Origin: Closterium sp. NIES-65
Lineage: Eukaryota > Streptophyta > Zygnematophyceae > Desmidiales > Closteriaceae
NCBI GenBank assembly: GCA_948144175.1
Contig: CANXME010001990.1
Location: 3,392,509 to 3,456,508, forward strand
DNA: 64,000 bases
Reading direction: 5' to 3'
Positions 31,441 to 40,895 of the stretch are shown piece after piece. Numbering within the stretch: position 1 is the stretch's first letter; every line of letters starts with the position of its first letter. Under the pieces are notes generated by a model. The model saw only the letters and a list, made by a program, of their open reading frames with translations, was not told the DNA's origin and did not search any database. A program made the translations under genes and the position numbers.

Positions 31441-33399
31441 GGGAAGGGACGGTGTGCGGTAGGGGAAGAGGCGGTAGTAGGGTACCGACTCGTCGAACGT
31501 GACGTCCTGGGAGGACAGAACACGGCGAGAGGTGGGGTGGTAGAACTGCCACCCAGGGGCGTCGGGGGGGAACCCCAGGAAGACGCAGGGAGCAGCGCGA
31601 GGGGACAGCTTGTCCGCAGACAAGTCGCGGACAAACGCCCGAGATCCCCAGACCCGGAACGCCGACGCATCGCCAACCTTCCCCGTCCACAGCAGGGCTG
31701 GGGAGGTCTCCGGCCTGGAGACCCTGGGGTGGAGGTTGATCTGATGCGCCGCGTACATGACCGCAAACGGCCACAGAAAATGGGAGGCAGCCGCATGCTT
31801 CATAGACGTACGAGCGACGTCCATGACCATGCCAATGCGGCGCTCTGCAATCCCATTTTGATGCGGTGAGTCCGGAAGCGTGAAGGTCTGGCGGATGCCT
31901 CGCGCACGACAGTAGGCACGCAGAAGGCTAGAGGAGAACTCTCCGCCTCTGTCCGAGTGCAGACGCAACACCGAAAAGTCCGAGCCAAAGCTCTGCCTGA
32001 GCTGGAGACGAGCTGCGCGGATCCAGTCGATCAGCACCTCAGTGACATCACCCTTGCTGCGCAAGGGGAAGACTGTGGTGTAACGCAAGTAGTCATCAAC
32101 CACCAACAGGAAGTAGCGCTCGTGACCTAGTCCGCGGACACGGGCAGGGCCCCACACGTCCATGTGAAGCGTCTGCAACGGAGCCTCTGTCGGAGGAAAC
32201 TGGGAGGAGTGAGGGGCAGCACGCTGGCGCCCCTCGACACAGGGGACACAGGTAGGGCCAGGGCCCTGAGGAAGGGGAGGGAGAGACCGGGGAAGACCAG
32301 ACACAAGAAGACGGGAGGCCATGCCTCTGAGTCGAAGCAGAGAGGGGTGACCAAGGCGGTGGTGCCAGAGGAGAGTCTCGTGAGACAGGCGACGACACGA
32401 ACAGGGGGCAGACTCAGGGCCAGACCTGGACGCTGCAGCAAACACCTGACCTGACGAAGGGACCCTACCAGACTCAGGAACTGGAGGAGAAGCAGTGGTC
32501 AGTGTGTACAGGCTCGACCCTGGCTGACGTGTAAACGTAGCCAGGTGGCGACCCGTGCTAGCCTCTGTGCAGTGCGTCACTCGCTGACGAGCAGGGGTGA
32601 ACTGGTGGACTCCCGCATCCTGTAGGTCAGCACCACTCACCAAGTTCGTAGAGAACGAGGGGAGGTAGAGACCAGACAGGGTGCCAGAGGGAGCCGCCGG
32701 ACACGGGAGGACTGTGGAGAAGCGAGACAGAACAGGACCCCTAGAGGGGTCAGCCAGGGACACCGCAACCGGCCGACTAAGCGGCGTGAGTGTGGTGCGG
32801 TCCCGAAAGAAAGAGCGAGACGCTCCAGAGTCAAGGGTGAAGGTGAGGGAGGCCGAAGCCGACGCAGTACCTGAGAGCGCAGACGCACTAGTACCTAAGA
32901 GAGTAGCCTCACCAGTACGTGAGAGCACAGACGCACGGGCACCTAGAGCAGAAGCCTCACTGGCACCTAGAGCAGCAGTACCAATGCCCGGGTCGGACGG
33001 GAAACACCGGTAACAGTCACCCTCATCACTAATGGTCACAGCATATATGGCAGCAAGGATAGCATCAAAATCAAGATCAAAGATAGCTACACCAGCCCTA
33101 GACAGCTCTCCCCAGCGGGGGATCTCCGCGGCCTCTGGGAACTGCTGGCGCCAAGCGTCCGTCAGGCGGCCAAAGCAGCGCTGGGCGGTGTGGGTACCCC
33201 CACGCTGCTCTCCAGCGCGGTCGCCAGTGCGGAGAACGTAGGTGCAGGGACCAAAACCCCCACCGCGTTGACGCTGCGTGTACCACTCACGGAGCTGCTG
33301 AGGGGTGGGGACGTCGCGAGAACGCTGCTGCTGCTGCTGCTGGCGCTGGCCGCCCCCAGTGCTGCTCCGCTGCGAAGCGCCACTCCGACCACCGCCACC
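31354..33399 (-). pseudogene. gag end, protease and integrase, copy 2 of element E
   Basis: Same frame as the glycine-rich gag upstream, separated from it by a TAA at 33400-33402. It starts with PTPQQLREWYTQ (near 33290) and a candidate Cys/His motif (CTYVLRTGDRAGEQRGG...HTAQRCF) in which one cysteine is lost. Ala/Ser-rich sequence follows, then the protease motif LDSGASRSFF near 32820. The HHCC finger (WHHRLGHPS ... CVPC) and the integrase triad D, D (HSDRGGEF), E (GIAERRIGMV) follow. It ends out of phase near 31354-31440, where about ten residues of the integrase-linker boundary are deleted relative to copy 1. Confidence 0.8.
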
Positions 33400-34403
33400 T
33401 TAGCGACCCCCGCCTCCACCTCCACCGCCCCCGCCTCCGCCTCCACCGCCGCCACCTCCGCCACCTCCGCTACCACCGCCACCGCCGCCGCCACCCCCGC
33501 CTCCACTGCCGCCACTAGCACCCCCACCCCCGCTACCACCTCCACCGCCACCCCCACTCCCTCCGCCGCCTCCACCTCCACCTCCACCGCCCCCACTGGC
33601 CCCACACGCTCCCTTGCCCCCCTTGCCCTTGCCAGAGCGGCGTCTCCCGCTAGGGGCAGACGCCGCACCGACCGACTCAAGACCAACGAGGTCGGCCGCA
33701 GCGGCAGAGGCGACAGAGGGCAGGAGAGGGGAAGGAGAACACCCCTCAAAGATGGGGGCGCGGGGGTCACCTAGAGAGGCTCCTACAGCGACTATGCTCT
33801 TCTCTGCTGCAAGGAGGGCCTTCTCGAGGCTGTCGACTGTGAGGGTGGTGGGACAGACCGCGAGGAAGTGATCCCGGACTACACGAAGGGAGTCAGGGAA
33901 GCGAGTGACTAAGAAGTAGAGAGTGATGTACATGGGGGGGGGTTCTTGGCGCAGAAGTCAGCAGGAAGCGCAGCGCGGTAGCGAGTGTCACTAGTGCGGA
34001 GGTGCGTGATGAGATCAGCAACAGTGGGAAAGGCGGCAAGGTCAGGGAAGAGGAAGGGGAGCATGAGGCGGCTCAGTGCAGTAGTGGCAGGGGAGGAGTA
34101 GCGCGCAACTACAGCGTCGTACAAGGTCTGGGCACTCTTGTACTGACTAAAGTGCGCGCGCTTAGTGGTGGGCAAGTGGCGACGCACAGCAAGACGTGCA
34201 GCAGCATCGCGGGTAGCCCACTGAGAGCGAACAGTGGGGTCAGCATCAGCAGCAGGGGCAGGAGAGGCGCCAGAGGTGAGGTCAAAGAGGGAAAGGCCGT
34301 CAGCTCTATCGCACTGTAAGAACAGCTGCAGGTCGTCGACCCAGACCTCAAAGTCAATGGCTCGACCCTCAGCGTCAAAAGCGAGGACACTGGGGGTAGC
34401 CAT
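33400..34403 (-). pseudogene. gag of element E with glycine-rich tail
   Basis: ATG at 34403 (MATPSVLAFDAEGRAIDF) begins a copia-type gag with FEVWVDDLQLFLQ and YSSPATTALSRLMLPF. The frame changes at a run of ten C (33934-33943 region, after FCAKNPPP) and continues as MYITLYFLVTRFPDSLR. After SGKGKGGKG comes a run of roughly 70 residues that is nearly all glycine with few serines (33403-33615), then a TAA at 33400-33402. No CCHC knuckle is visible, unlike elements B, C, I and K. Nucleic-acid binding may rest on the basic/glycine-rich part and the Cys/His motif downstream. Confidence 0.75.
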
Positions 34404-35348
34404 GACGACAAAAGTGGAGCAGTGCAAGCAGTAGGGGAAGGGCACGCAGTGACAGCGGTACGGTGCTGACCGGGCAGGGCAGGTCGGGCGGCTCGGCGGT
34501 TGCTGGGCGGCTCGGCAGCTCCTGGGCGGCTCGGCTGCTCCTGGGCGGCTCGGCTCCTCCATGGCGGCCCGGCTGCTGCTCGGCGGCTCGGCTGCTGCTG
34601 GGCTGATCGGCGGCTCCCGGGCGGTTCGGCTTCCGCCGGGTGGCTCGGCTGCGACTGGGCGGCTCGGCTGATGCTGGGCCGCTCGGCTGCGGTTGGGCGG
34701 CTCGGCTGATGCTGGGCCGATCGGCTGCGGCTGGGCGGCTCGGCTGATGCTGGGCCGTGTAGGTAGGGCGGCGAGGCCGAGAAGGAAGGGCGGCGGGGCC
34801 GCTAAGCAGAGGGCGGCGGGGCCGCGAGAGCAGAGCGGCGGGGCCGCGAAGGAAGGGCGGCGGGGCCGCGTAGAAGAGGGCGGCGGGGCCGCGTAACAGA
34901 GGGCGGCGGGGCCGCGTGAGCAAGGCGGCGGGGCCGCTTAGCGGAGGGCGGCGGGGCCGCTTAGCAGAGGGCGGCGGGGCCGCTTAGCAGAGGGCGGCGG
35001 GGCCGCTTAGCAGAGGGCGGCGGGGCCGCGATCGAATGGCGGGGCGGGGTCGCGTAGCAGAGGGCGGCGGGGCCGCTTAGCAGAGGGCGGCGGGGCCGCT
35101 TAGCAGAGGGCGGCGGGGCCGCTTAGCAGAGGGCGGCGGGGCCGCGATCGAAGGGCGGCGGGGCCGCTAAGGAAGGGCGGCGGAGCCGCGAACGAAGGGC
35201 GGCGGGGCCGCGATCGAAGGGCGGCGGGGCCGCTAAGGAAGGGCGGCGCGACGGGCCGCTAGGGGCGACACGACGGGTCGCTAAAAAAAAGGAAAACGCG
35301 CCTCGGGGCGCGCTTCGGTGGGCCCTAGAAGCAGTCCCTAGGAGGGAA
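34404..35348 (-). repeat. GC-rich leader of element E with 23-bp tandem repeat
   Basis: Between the gag start and the primer-binding site there is no credible coding sequence. Bases about 34780-35260 are a tandem array of a 23-bp unit containing GGCGGCGGGGCCGCTTAGC, whose core GCGGC-GGG-GCCGC is self-complementary. Bases 34480-34760 are a related array around GGCGGCTCGGCTG. Near the primer-binding site, CGCGCC (35297-35302) and GGCGCG (35307-35312) form a short hairpin similar to those in the small LTR elements. Confidence 0.7.
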
Positions 35349-35495
35349 CCTGCTCTGATTCCATGTGAAAGAAAGAACGAGAAGGAAATGACTATGAACG
35401 AAGTGAGTACAAATAGGAAACCCTAATTGTGTTGTACCCCCTATGGGATACCCCACTATAGCCTATAGAAATAAGTAAGCTATAATGTTCTGACA
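35349..35495 (-). repeat. 5' LTR (35364-35495) and primer-binding site of element E
   Basis: 132-bp LTR from TGTGAAAG to TCTGACA. The sequence to its left, CTGCTCTGATTCCA, is the complement of TGGAATCAGAGCAG, a primer-binding site one or two bases away from the initiator-tRNA consensus. To the right, the sequence is RNase H of element F, so this LTR sits inside an older element. Confidence 0.8.
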
Positions 35496-36922
35496 GGTAG
35501 GTGAGCCAGCGTAACTCGTGTGCAGCCATGGCCCCTGCGTAGATCTCAGCCTCACAACTCGAACTGAGAACAGAAGACGAGCGGGTAGACCGCCACGAAA
35601 CAGAACCGGAACCAAGGCTGAAGGTGTAACCCTGTGACGACCGCTGCGTGGCCAAGTCGTCAAACCAAGAAGCGTCTGCATGACCAGTGAGGACCACTGG
35701 ACTCCGCCCTCCTAGCCCCATGCCCGATGTACTGCACAAGTAGCGCAACACCCTCTTCGCTGCACCCATGTGCTCTGGTCGGTGTCTCCCAGGAGCAACA
35801 TAGCGTGCCAAGATGCTAAGAGGGTATGCAAGGTCAGGTCGAGTGCAGGTCATCAGGTACATGAGGCAGCCAACAAGCTCTGGGTACGGGCCACTCGGCT
35901 CTAAGGACTCACCCGAAGGCAGAGCTGAGAGCGAGTGACGAGTAGACAGAGGAGTGGCCTGAGGCGAGGAGTACGTGAAGCCGAAGCGCTGAAGGACCTG
36001 CTGCACCATGTGTGACTGAGTCAGAGTAATGGTGTGCTGTGCTCTGTCCCGAGTGATCTGCAAGCCAAGGTAGCTGCGCAGTTCACCCAGGTCAGTACAC
36101 GTGTGTCTCTTCTGCAGCTCGGACTTCACGTGGGCGAGTCCAGCAGTGTCAACTATGGCAAAGACCAAGTCGTTGACGTACACGAGGATGTAGAACGGCG
36201 ACAAAGAGGTGTCGGTGCGCAGAAACAGCGACGGGTCGGCAGTAGAAGGAGCAAACCCAAGAGCCGCAAGTGTAGTCCTCAGTGTGTCGTGCCACTCACG
36301 GGGCGCCTGGCGGAGACCGAAGACTGGCCGCCGGAGGCTCCACTTGGTACCTGGAGGAAACGGCCCAGTGAAACCAGGTGGGCGGCGCAGCCAGATCTCC
36401 TCGTGCAGGCTGCCCTGCAGGAAAGCAGTGCTGAAGTCAAGAGACTGAAGCTCGTAGTCGCGCTGAGCAGCTATGTGCAGCAACACCCGAAGAGTGGTCA
36501 TCTTCAGGGTGGGAGAGAAGGTCTGAAAGTAGTCAACTTCCTACCGCTGACTGAAGCCTCGAGCCACGTAATCTGCCTTGAAGACAGGCGGAGAGCCCGG
36601 CGGCCGCTTCACCCTGAAAATCCACATACCACTGACGATGTTCGCCCCAGGTGGGGGAACCTCGTCGACGTAGGTGCCTGTGGACTTCCAGGAAGCCATC
36701 TCTGCGTCCATGGCTGCCTGCCACTGAGAGGAGTAAGGACTCTCTATCGCCTATGCGCAAGAGCGCGGAGTCGGGATGTCTGGTGCATCCGGGTCTCCCT
36801 CAGGGGCAAACAACATGGACACGAGATGAGGTGAAGCAGCAGCAAAGCACTGGAACTCCTCCTGCCTATCCTCAAGGACGTCCGTGCTAAGAGCACACTC
36901 ACCCCCGACGGACGGAGGACAG
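35496..36922 (-). pseudogene. RT and RNase H of older copia element F (3' part)
   Basis: Homologous to the pol of element E. RNase H is truncated at 35496 by the LTR of E, after ELRWLTYL. The RT frame is open from 36501 with LDFSTAFLQG, FGLRQAPREW and a YVND variant (YVDD in relatives). Upstream stops include TAG at 36541-36543 (same codon as in E copy 2) and TAG at 36752-36754. A small LTR element interrupts it at 36922. The YVND change alone would be expected to damage polymerase activity. Confidence 0.8.
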
Positions 36923-38402
36923 TGTTGAAATGAGCAAAAGTTTACTAAGTTTTAACTAGGGCCTAGGCTTAGGAGCCTAGGCCCAACTAGGAAGTCGAGT
37001 GAGTTGAGCCAAGGGTGAGGGGGTCGAGAAAGTTGGAAAGTGGGGTTTCACTATAGGTTTCAAAGAACATATAGCATAGGAAACAAAGAAGGTGCACCAC
37101 CAAACTAGGTTTATAATAACTACACTAACTACAGCTACAGGCAGTTACAAATATAAATAATATAAAGTCTGACACTCCCCCATAACTGCGTGCAGTAGGA
37201 GTTTGTGCAAAACACAACCTGCAGGGGTACACAAGCAACACAAGCAAGATGATAAACAAGCAACAGCAGGTACTGCAGGTGGGTTGACACTAACTGGTCA
37301 CCCCCTCAATCACCTCACCCTCCTCCTTCCCCTCCCCCACACTGCTGCAGGAGCAGCAGAGAGGGGGGGGAGAGAGGAGAAGTGGAGGGACGGCTGCTGG
37401 TTGTCTCACACCCGCCACCCCGGTGCCAATCCCCCTTCTCCCCCACACCCTCACACCCTCCCCCCCAGCAGCAGCTGCAGCAGTGGGAACGAAAGGAAGA
37501 GGAGGGGAAGGGAAGGAAACGGCCCAAAGCTCCAACACCCGCCACCCCCATGCCCTCCCCCCCACGGCTGCAGGGAGACAAAGGAGGAGGGGGTGGGCGG
37601 GTAGAAAGCCGCAGAGCGGCTACACTGTGTCGGTGCAGCTAGGTCAGGGGCGGCTGCAGTGAGAGCAGGTGCGGAAAGGCCCGTCGCGTGCCACGGGGCG
37701 CACGACGGGTAAGTTGAAGGTAAGGGCACCGTCGTGTGCCTCGGGGCGCACGACGAGCAGGACACTGTCGCGTGCCAGAGGCGAGTCCGCGACGGCTCAG
37801 TGCACCGCCGCAGGCGCCTAAGGCTGGTCCGCGACGGCTTAGTGCACCGCCGCAGGCGCCAAAGGCGGGTCCGCGACGGTTAAGAGCACCACCGCGGGCG
37901 CCAGAGGCAGGTCCGCGACGGCTAAGAGCGCCGTTGCAGGCGCCAGAGGCGGGTCCGCGACGGCTAAGGGCGCCGTCGCAGGCGCCAAAGGCGGGTCCGT
38001 GACGGCTCAAGGCGCCGTCGCGGGCGCCAAAAGCAGGTCCGCGACGGGTAGAAAAGAAAAACGTCACGCGCCCGAGGCGCGTGACCAGAAATACAGCAGC
38101 GGAAGCATTGGGCGGGCCCATAGGCCAGGACGAAACTTGCTCTGAATCCATGTTGAAATGAGCAAAAGTTTACTAAGTTTTAACTAGGGCCTAGGCTTAG
38201 GAGACTAGGCCCAACTAGGAAGTCGAGTGAGTTGAGCCAAGGGTGAGGGGGTCGAGAAAGTTGGAAAGTGGGGTTTCACTATAGGTTTCAAAGAACATAT
38301 AACATAGGAAACAAAGAAGGTGCACCACCAAACTAGGTTTATAATAACTACACTAACTACAGCTACAGGAAGTTACAAATATAAATAATATAAAGTCTGA
38401 CA
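36923..38402 (-). mobile_element. small non-autonomous LTR element (TRIM-like) number 2
   Basis: Two 252-bp LTRs (36923-37174 and 38151-38402), TGTTGAAATG to CTGACA, that differ at only about three positions, with a perfect duplication GACAG (36918-36922 and 38403-38407). GCTCTGAATCCA at 38139-38150 is the complement of a primer-binding site, and CTCCCCCAT after the left LTR is a polypurine complement, so it reads on the minus strand. The LTRs share GGGCCTAGGCTTAGGAG and flanking blocks with the element at 7986-9228, making the two one family. The interior has no gag or pol. It is inserted in element F and looks recent. Confidence 0.93.
37681..38085 (-). repeat. hairpins and 41-42-bp tandem array in small LTR element 2
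   Basis: Hairpin arms at 37681-37692/37697-37708, 37731-37740/37745-37754 and a perfect 10-bp stem 38063-38072/38076-38085 (GTCACGCGCC with loop CGA). Between them, 37785 to about 38045 is a tandem array of a 41- to 42-bp unit containing GGTCCGCGACGGCT, six to seven copies. In element direction the 38063-38085 hairpin lies about 54 bases after the primer-binding site. Confidence 0.75.
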
Positions 38403-40178
38403 GACAGACAGACTCAGACTCAGCAACAAGACTAACAGCGTAATCTAGAAGACAGCGAGCAGCGAAGTCAACAAGCTCAGCAACTAAGGCAGACGCAGCA
38501 GCTGACTCAAAGGAAGGGTCAGTGACAATAGTAGCCAGAAGACGCGTGACAGTAGGATTGGCAACGCGAAGGGAGTCCGACTCCCGGTCAGGAAGAGCAG
38601 GAAGAGAGGACTCAAGAAGAGAAGGCAGAGGGACACACTGTGGAGCAGTGGAAGGACGCAGAGACATCCGGTGCATACCGGGGACAGGAGGAGGACGCTG
38701 ACGCGAACCACGACCACTAGTGCGAGCAAAACGGACAGGCGACGCAGGACGAGACGCAGGCTCACGACGCTCAGCAAGACTTCCAGTAGGACCAGTGTAG
38801 GGAGAAGGAGAAGGCAGTGGGGAGGCAGGCTGTAGCTGTGACTCGGACGGGACCGTCGGCGGACATTCTAAGGGAGGAGTAGGACCAAGAGAGGACGGAA
38901 GACCAAGAACCTGCTCAAGGAGCGGAACGAAGTACGGCCGTGGCCGCGCAGCGCCACCAGAACCAGCAGGAATAGTACCAGCACTAGTAGTACCCCCAGC
39001 TCCAGCAGCACCAACTCCAGCACCCTCACAAGCACCAGCACCAGCAGCACCTCCAGCGCCAACACCCCCAGCAGCTCCAGCTCCAGCCTGACCACCAGAA
39101 GACGCAGCAGCTCTAGCTCCAATACCGCCAGCAGCTCCAGTACAAGAAGCACCCCCAGGCCCAGCAGCTCCAGTACCTCCAGTACGAGCACCTTCTGGAC
39201 CCGTAACACCAGCACCCTCAGCAGCAGTAGAGCCGCCAAAACCAGCAGCACCTCCAGCTCCAGCAGCACGGCTCCAGCGCCGAGCAAACCACTTGTGCAG
39301 CTCCCGTGGAGAGAGTGGCTCCCTCCGGGACGAAACACCTTAAGGACCTCCAGACCGAGTACCGCCAAACTCCACATGAGCATGCACAGCACCCTCAGGC
39401 CCCGCACCCCCAGGCTCAGCACCCCCATAGTCAGCACCCCCAGGCTCTGCACCCCCAGGCTTAGCACCCCCAGAGTCAGCACCCCCTGGCTCAGCACCCC
39501 CAGACCCCGCACCCGCAGGCCCAGCACCCCTAGACCCCGCACCCGCAGGCTCAGCACCCCCAGCAGCACCAGAGTCAACAGCTACCTCGACAGGCTCGAC
39601 TGCGTCTACCTGGGACACACCTGAGGGGGAAGGGGGTCTACCGGGGGGGGACCTGGCGCAAGGAAGAGCGGCGGCGGGGGGAGGGGTGCAGTGCGGTAGG
39701 GGAAGAGTCGGTAGTAGGGATCCGACTCGTCAAACGTGACGTCCTGGGAGGACAGAACACGGCGCGAGGTGGGGTGGTAAAACTGCCAACCAGGCGCGTC
39801 AGGGGGGAAGCCAAGGAAGACGCAGGGAACAGCACGGGGGGGCAGCTTGTCCGCAGACAAGTCGCGGACAAACGCCCTAGATTCCCAGACACGGAACGCA
39901 GACGCATCGCCAACCTTCCCCGTCCATCGTAGAGTAGGGGAGGTCTCCGGCATGGAGACCCGGGGCTGAAGGTTGATATGATGCACCGCGTACCGAACCG
40001 CGAACGACCACAGAAAATGGGGAGCAGCCGCATGGATCATGGACGTACGAGCGACGTCCATGACCATGCCAATGCGGAGCTCAGCGATCCCATTCTGCTG
40101 TGGAGAGGCCGGAAGCGTGAACGTTTGGCGGATGCCTCGTGCACGACAGAAGGCTCGCAAAAGGTCAGAGGAAAGCAC
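38403..40178 (-). pseudogene. integrase end and linker of element F (5' part), broken
   Basis: Continues element F beyond the small LTR element. Bases 38403-38850 encode the Ser/Arg/Pro-rich hinge before RT. Bases 39340-39565 hold about 13 AEPGG-type pentapeptide units. Integrase runs from 40178 to 39606 and starts only at SSDLLRAFCRARGIRQTF; it retains NGIAELRIGMV (the usual GIAERR is changed to GIAELR) and RVWESRAF. The first two integrase aspartates, protease and gag are gone at the breakpoint near 40178. The short deletion at the integrase-linker boundary (GPAPS missing) shifts the frame. Confidence 0.75.
39340..39565 (-). repeat. 15-bp minisatellite coding AEPGG pentapeptides, element F
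   Basis: Third copy of the integrase-RT minisatellite, about 13 units, with more divergent variants (GGADS, GGAKP, GGADY, AGAGS). It is in frame over its length although the element is otherwise broken. Confidence 0.8.
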
Positions 40179-40895
40179 GAATTACAACAGCTACAGAGAC
40201 ATCGTGCGTGTTGCCTAGCGATACGACGCGCTGACTCGAGGTCTTCCCGAAACACGACGCTTCACGCCGAACCGTACATTCGGTACGGAGCGATCGGCAC
40301 CCCCCACGTTCGCCGAACCGATGGATATCGACAAATACGAAGCGAAGCAACAACCGACAAAATGCGAATTTTGCGGCGCAGCAGGGTATCAGTTTTTGTC
40401 GTGCTACAAAATGAAGAAAGCACGTGCGGCACTCCGGGACGGAAACAGTGGAGCACCCCTGAAGTAAAAAAACGGGAATCGCCAGTAGCCGCGGATCGAC
40501 CAAGCGATCGCGTAAAGATCCGAGAAGTGGGAAAAGGCGACGACGTGGCGACTTTGGAGCGGGTGAAAAAAAGGAGAAAATGATGGCGCGAATCAAAAAT
40601 GTCACGACTGGCCGGCATCAGGGGAAATCGCCGAGGCGAATGGAGGCTCCGCGAAAAAAGACTCTGCACCGATCGGGAAACTCCAGCCGAACACCCACGA
40701 AAGTAAGAATTCGTTAAAAGTATCCTATAAAGATACTCTAACGAAGAATATTGCTTCTCGTGGTTTTCAAGCCTTTGAAAAAATCAGGGGAGATTTAGAT
40801 GCTAAGAAAAAGCCTTTAGAAAGCATTCACGTACCTGAGAAGTTGGGCAAAGTACTACGGAGCGTAGAAAAAGGTCGTGCGTTCCGTGGAGTTAA
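40179..40895 (+). pseudogene. gag-like fragment of a different retroelement class
   Basis: The plus-strand frame from about 40216 to 40464 reads LPETRRF, then EPMDIDKYEAK, then CEFCGAAGYQFLSC, a C-x2-C-x4-Y-x4-C knuckle in which the usual histidine is tyrosine. A TAA follows at 40465. In another frame the sequence continues as a Lys/Arg/Glu-rich tail to 40583, and a further stretch (from 40705) reads SLKVSYKDTLTKNIASRGF and on to 40895. The order Arg-rich helix, EPMDID and knuckle is typical of gypsy-like gag, but I cannot confirm it. Composition is more AT-rich than the neighbours. It is bounded on both sides by broken copia pol sequences in opposite orientation. Confidence 0.5.

Larger units (their letters stand above)
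24456..32802 (-). repeat. 4.18-kb head-to-tail duplication of the pol block
   Basis: Bases 24456-28636 and 28637-32802 carry the same protease-end, integrase, linker, RT and RNase H sequence in the same orientation. The second copy is about 14 bp shorter, with most differences in the repeat-rich linker. The junction at 28636/28637 joins GTGCGGTC (protease side) to TGACGAGCAAGAAAG (RNase H side). On the minus strand RNase H of copy 2 thus runs into protease of copy 1. This is a tandem duplication or a recombination between two related elements. Confidence 0.85.

Noticed and set aside
34780-35260. Regular 23-bp repeats, and 41-bp repeats at 44041-44362, as CRISPR-like arrays
   Set aside because: Units are contiguous tandem repeats without unique spacers, in a eukaryotic retroelement leader.
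23965-35495. Treating the LTRs at 23965 and 35364 as the two ends of one simple insertion
   Set aside because: LTRs only about two-thirds identical, flanking 5-mers differ (GTTCG and GGTAG), and the interior is duplicated; a composite origin fits better.
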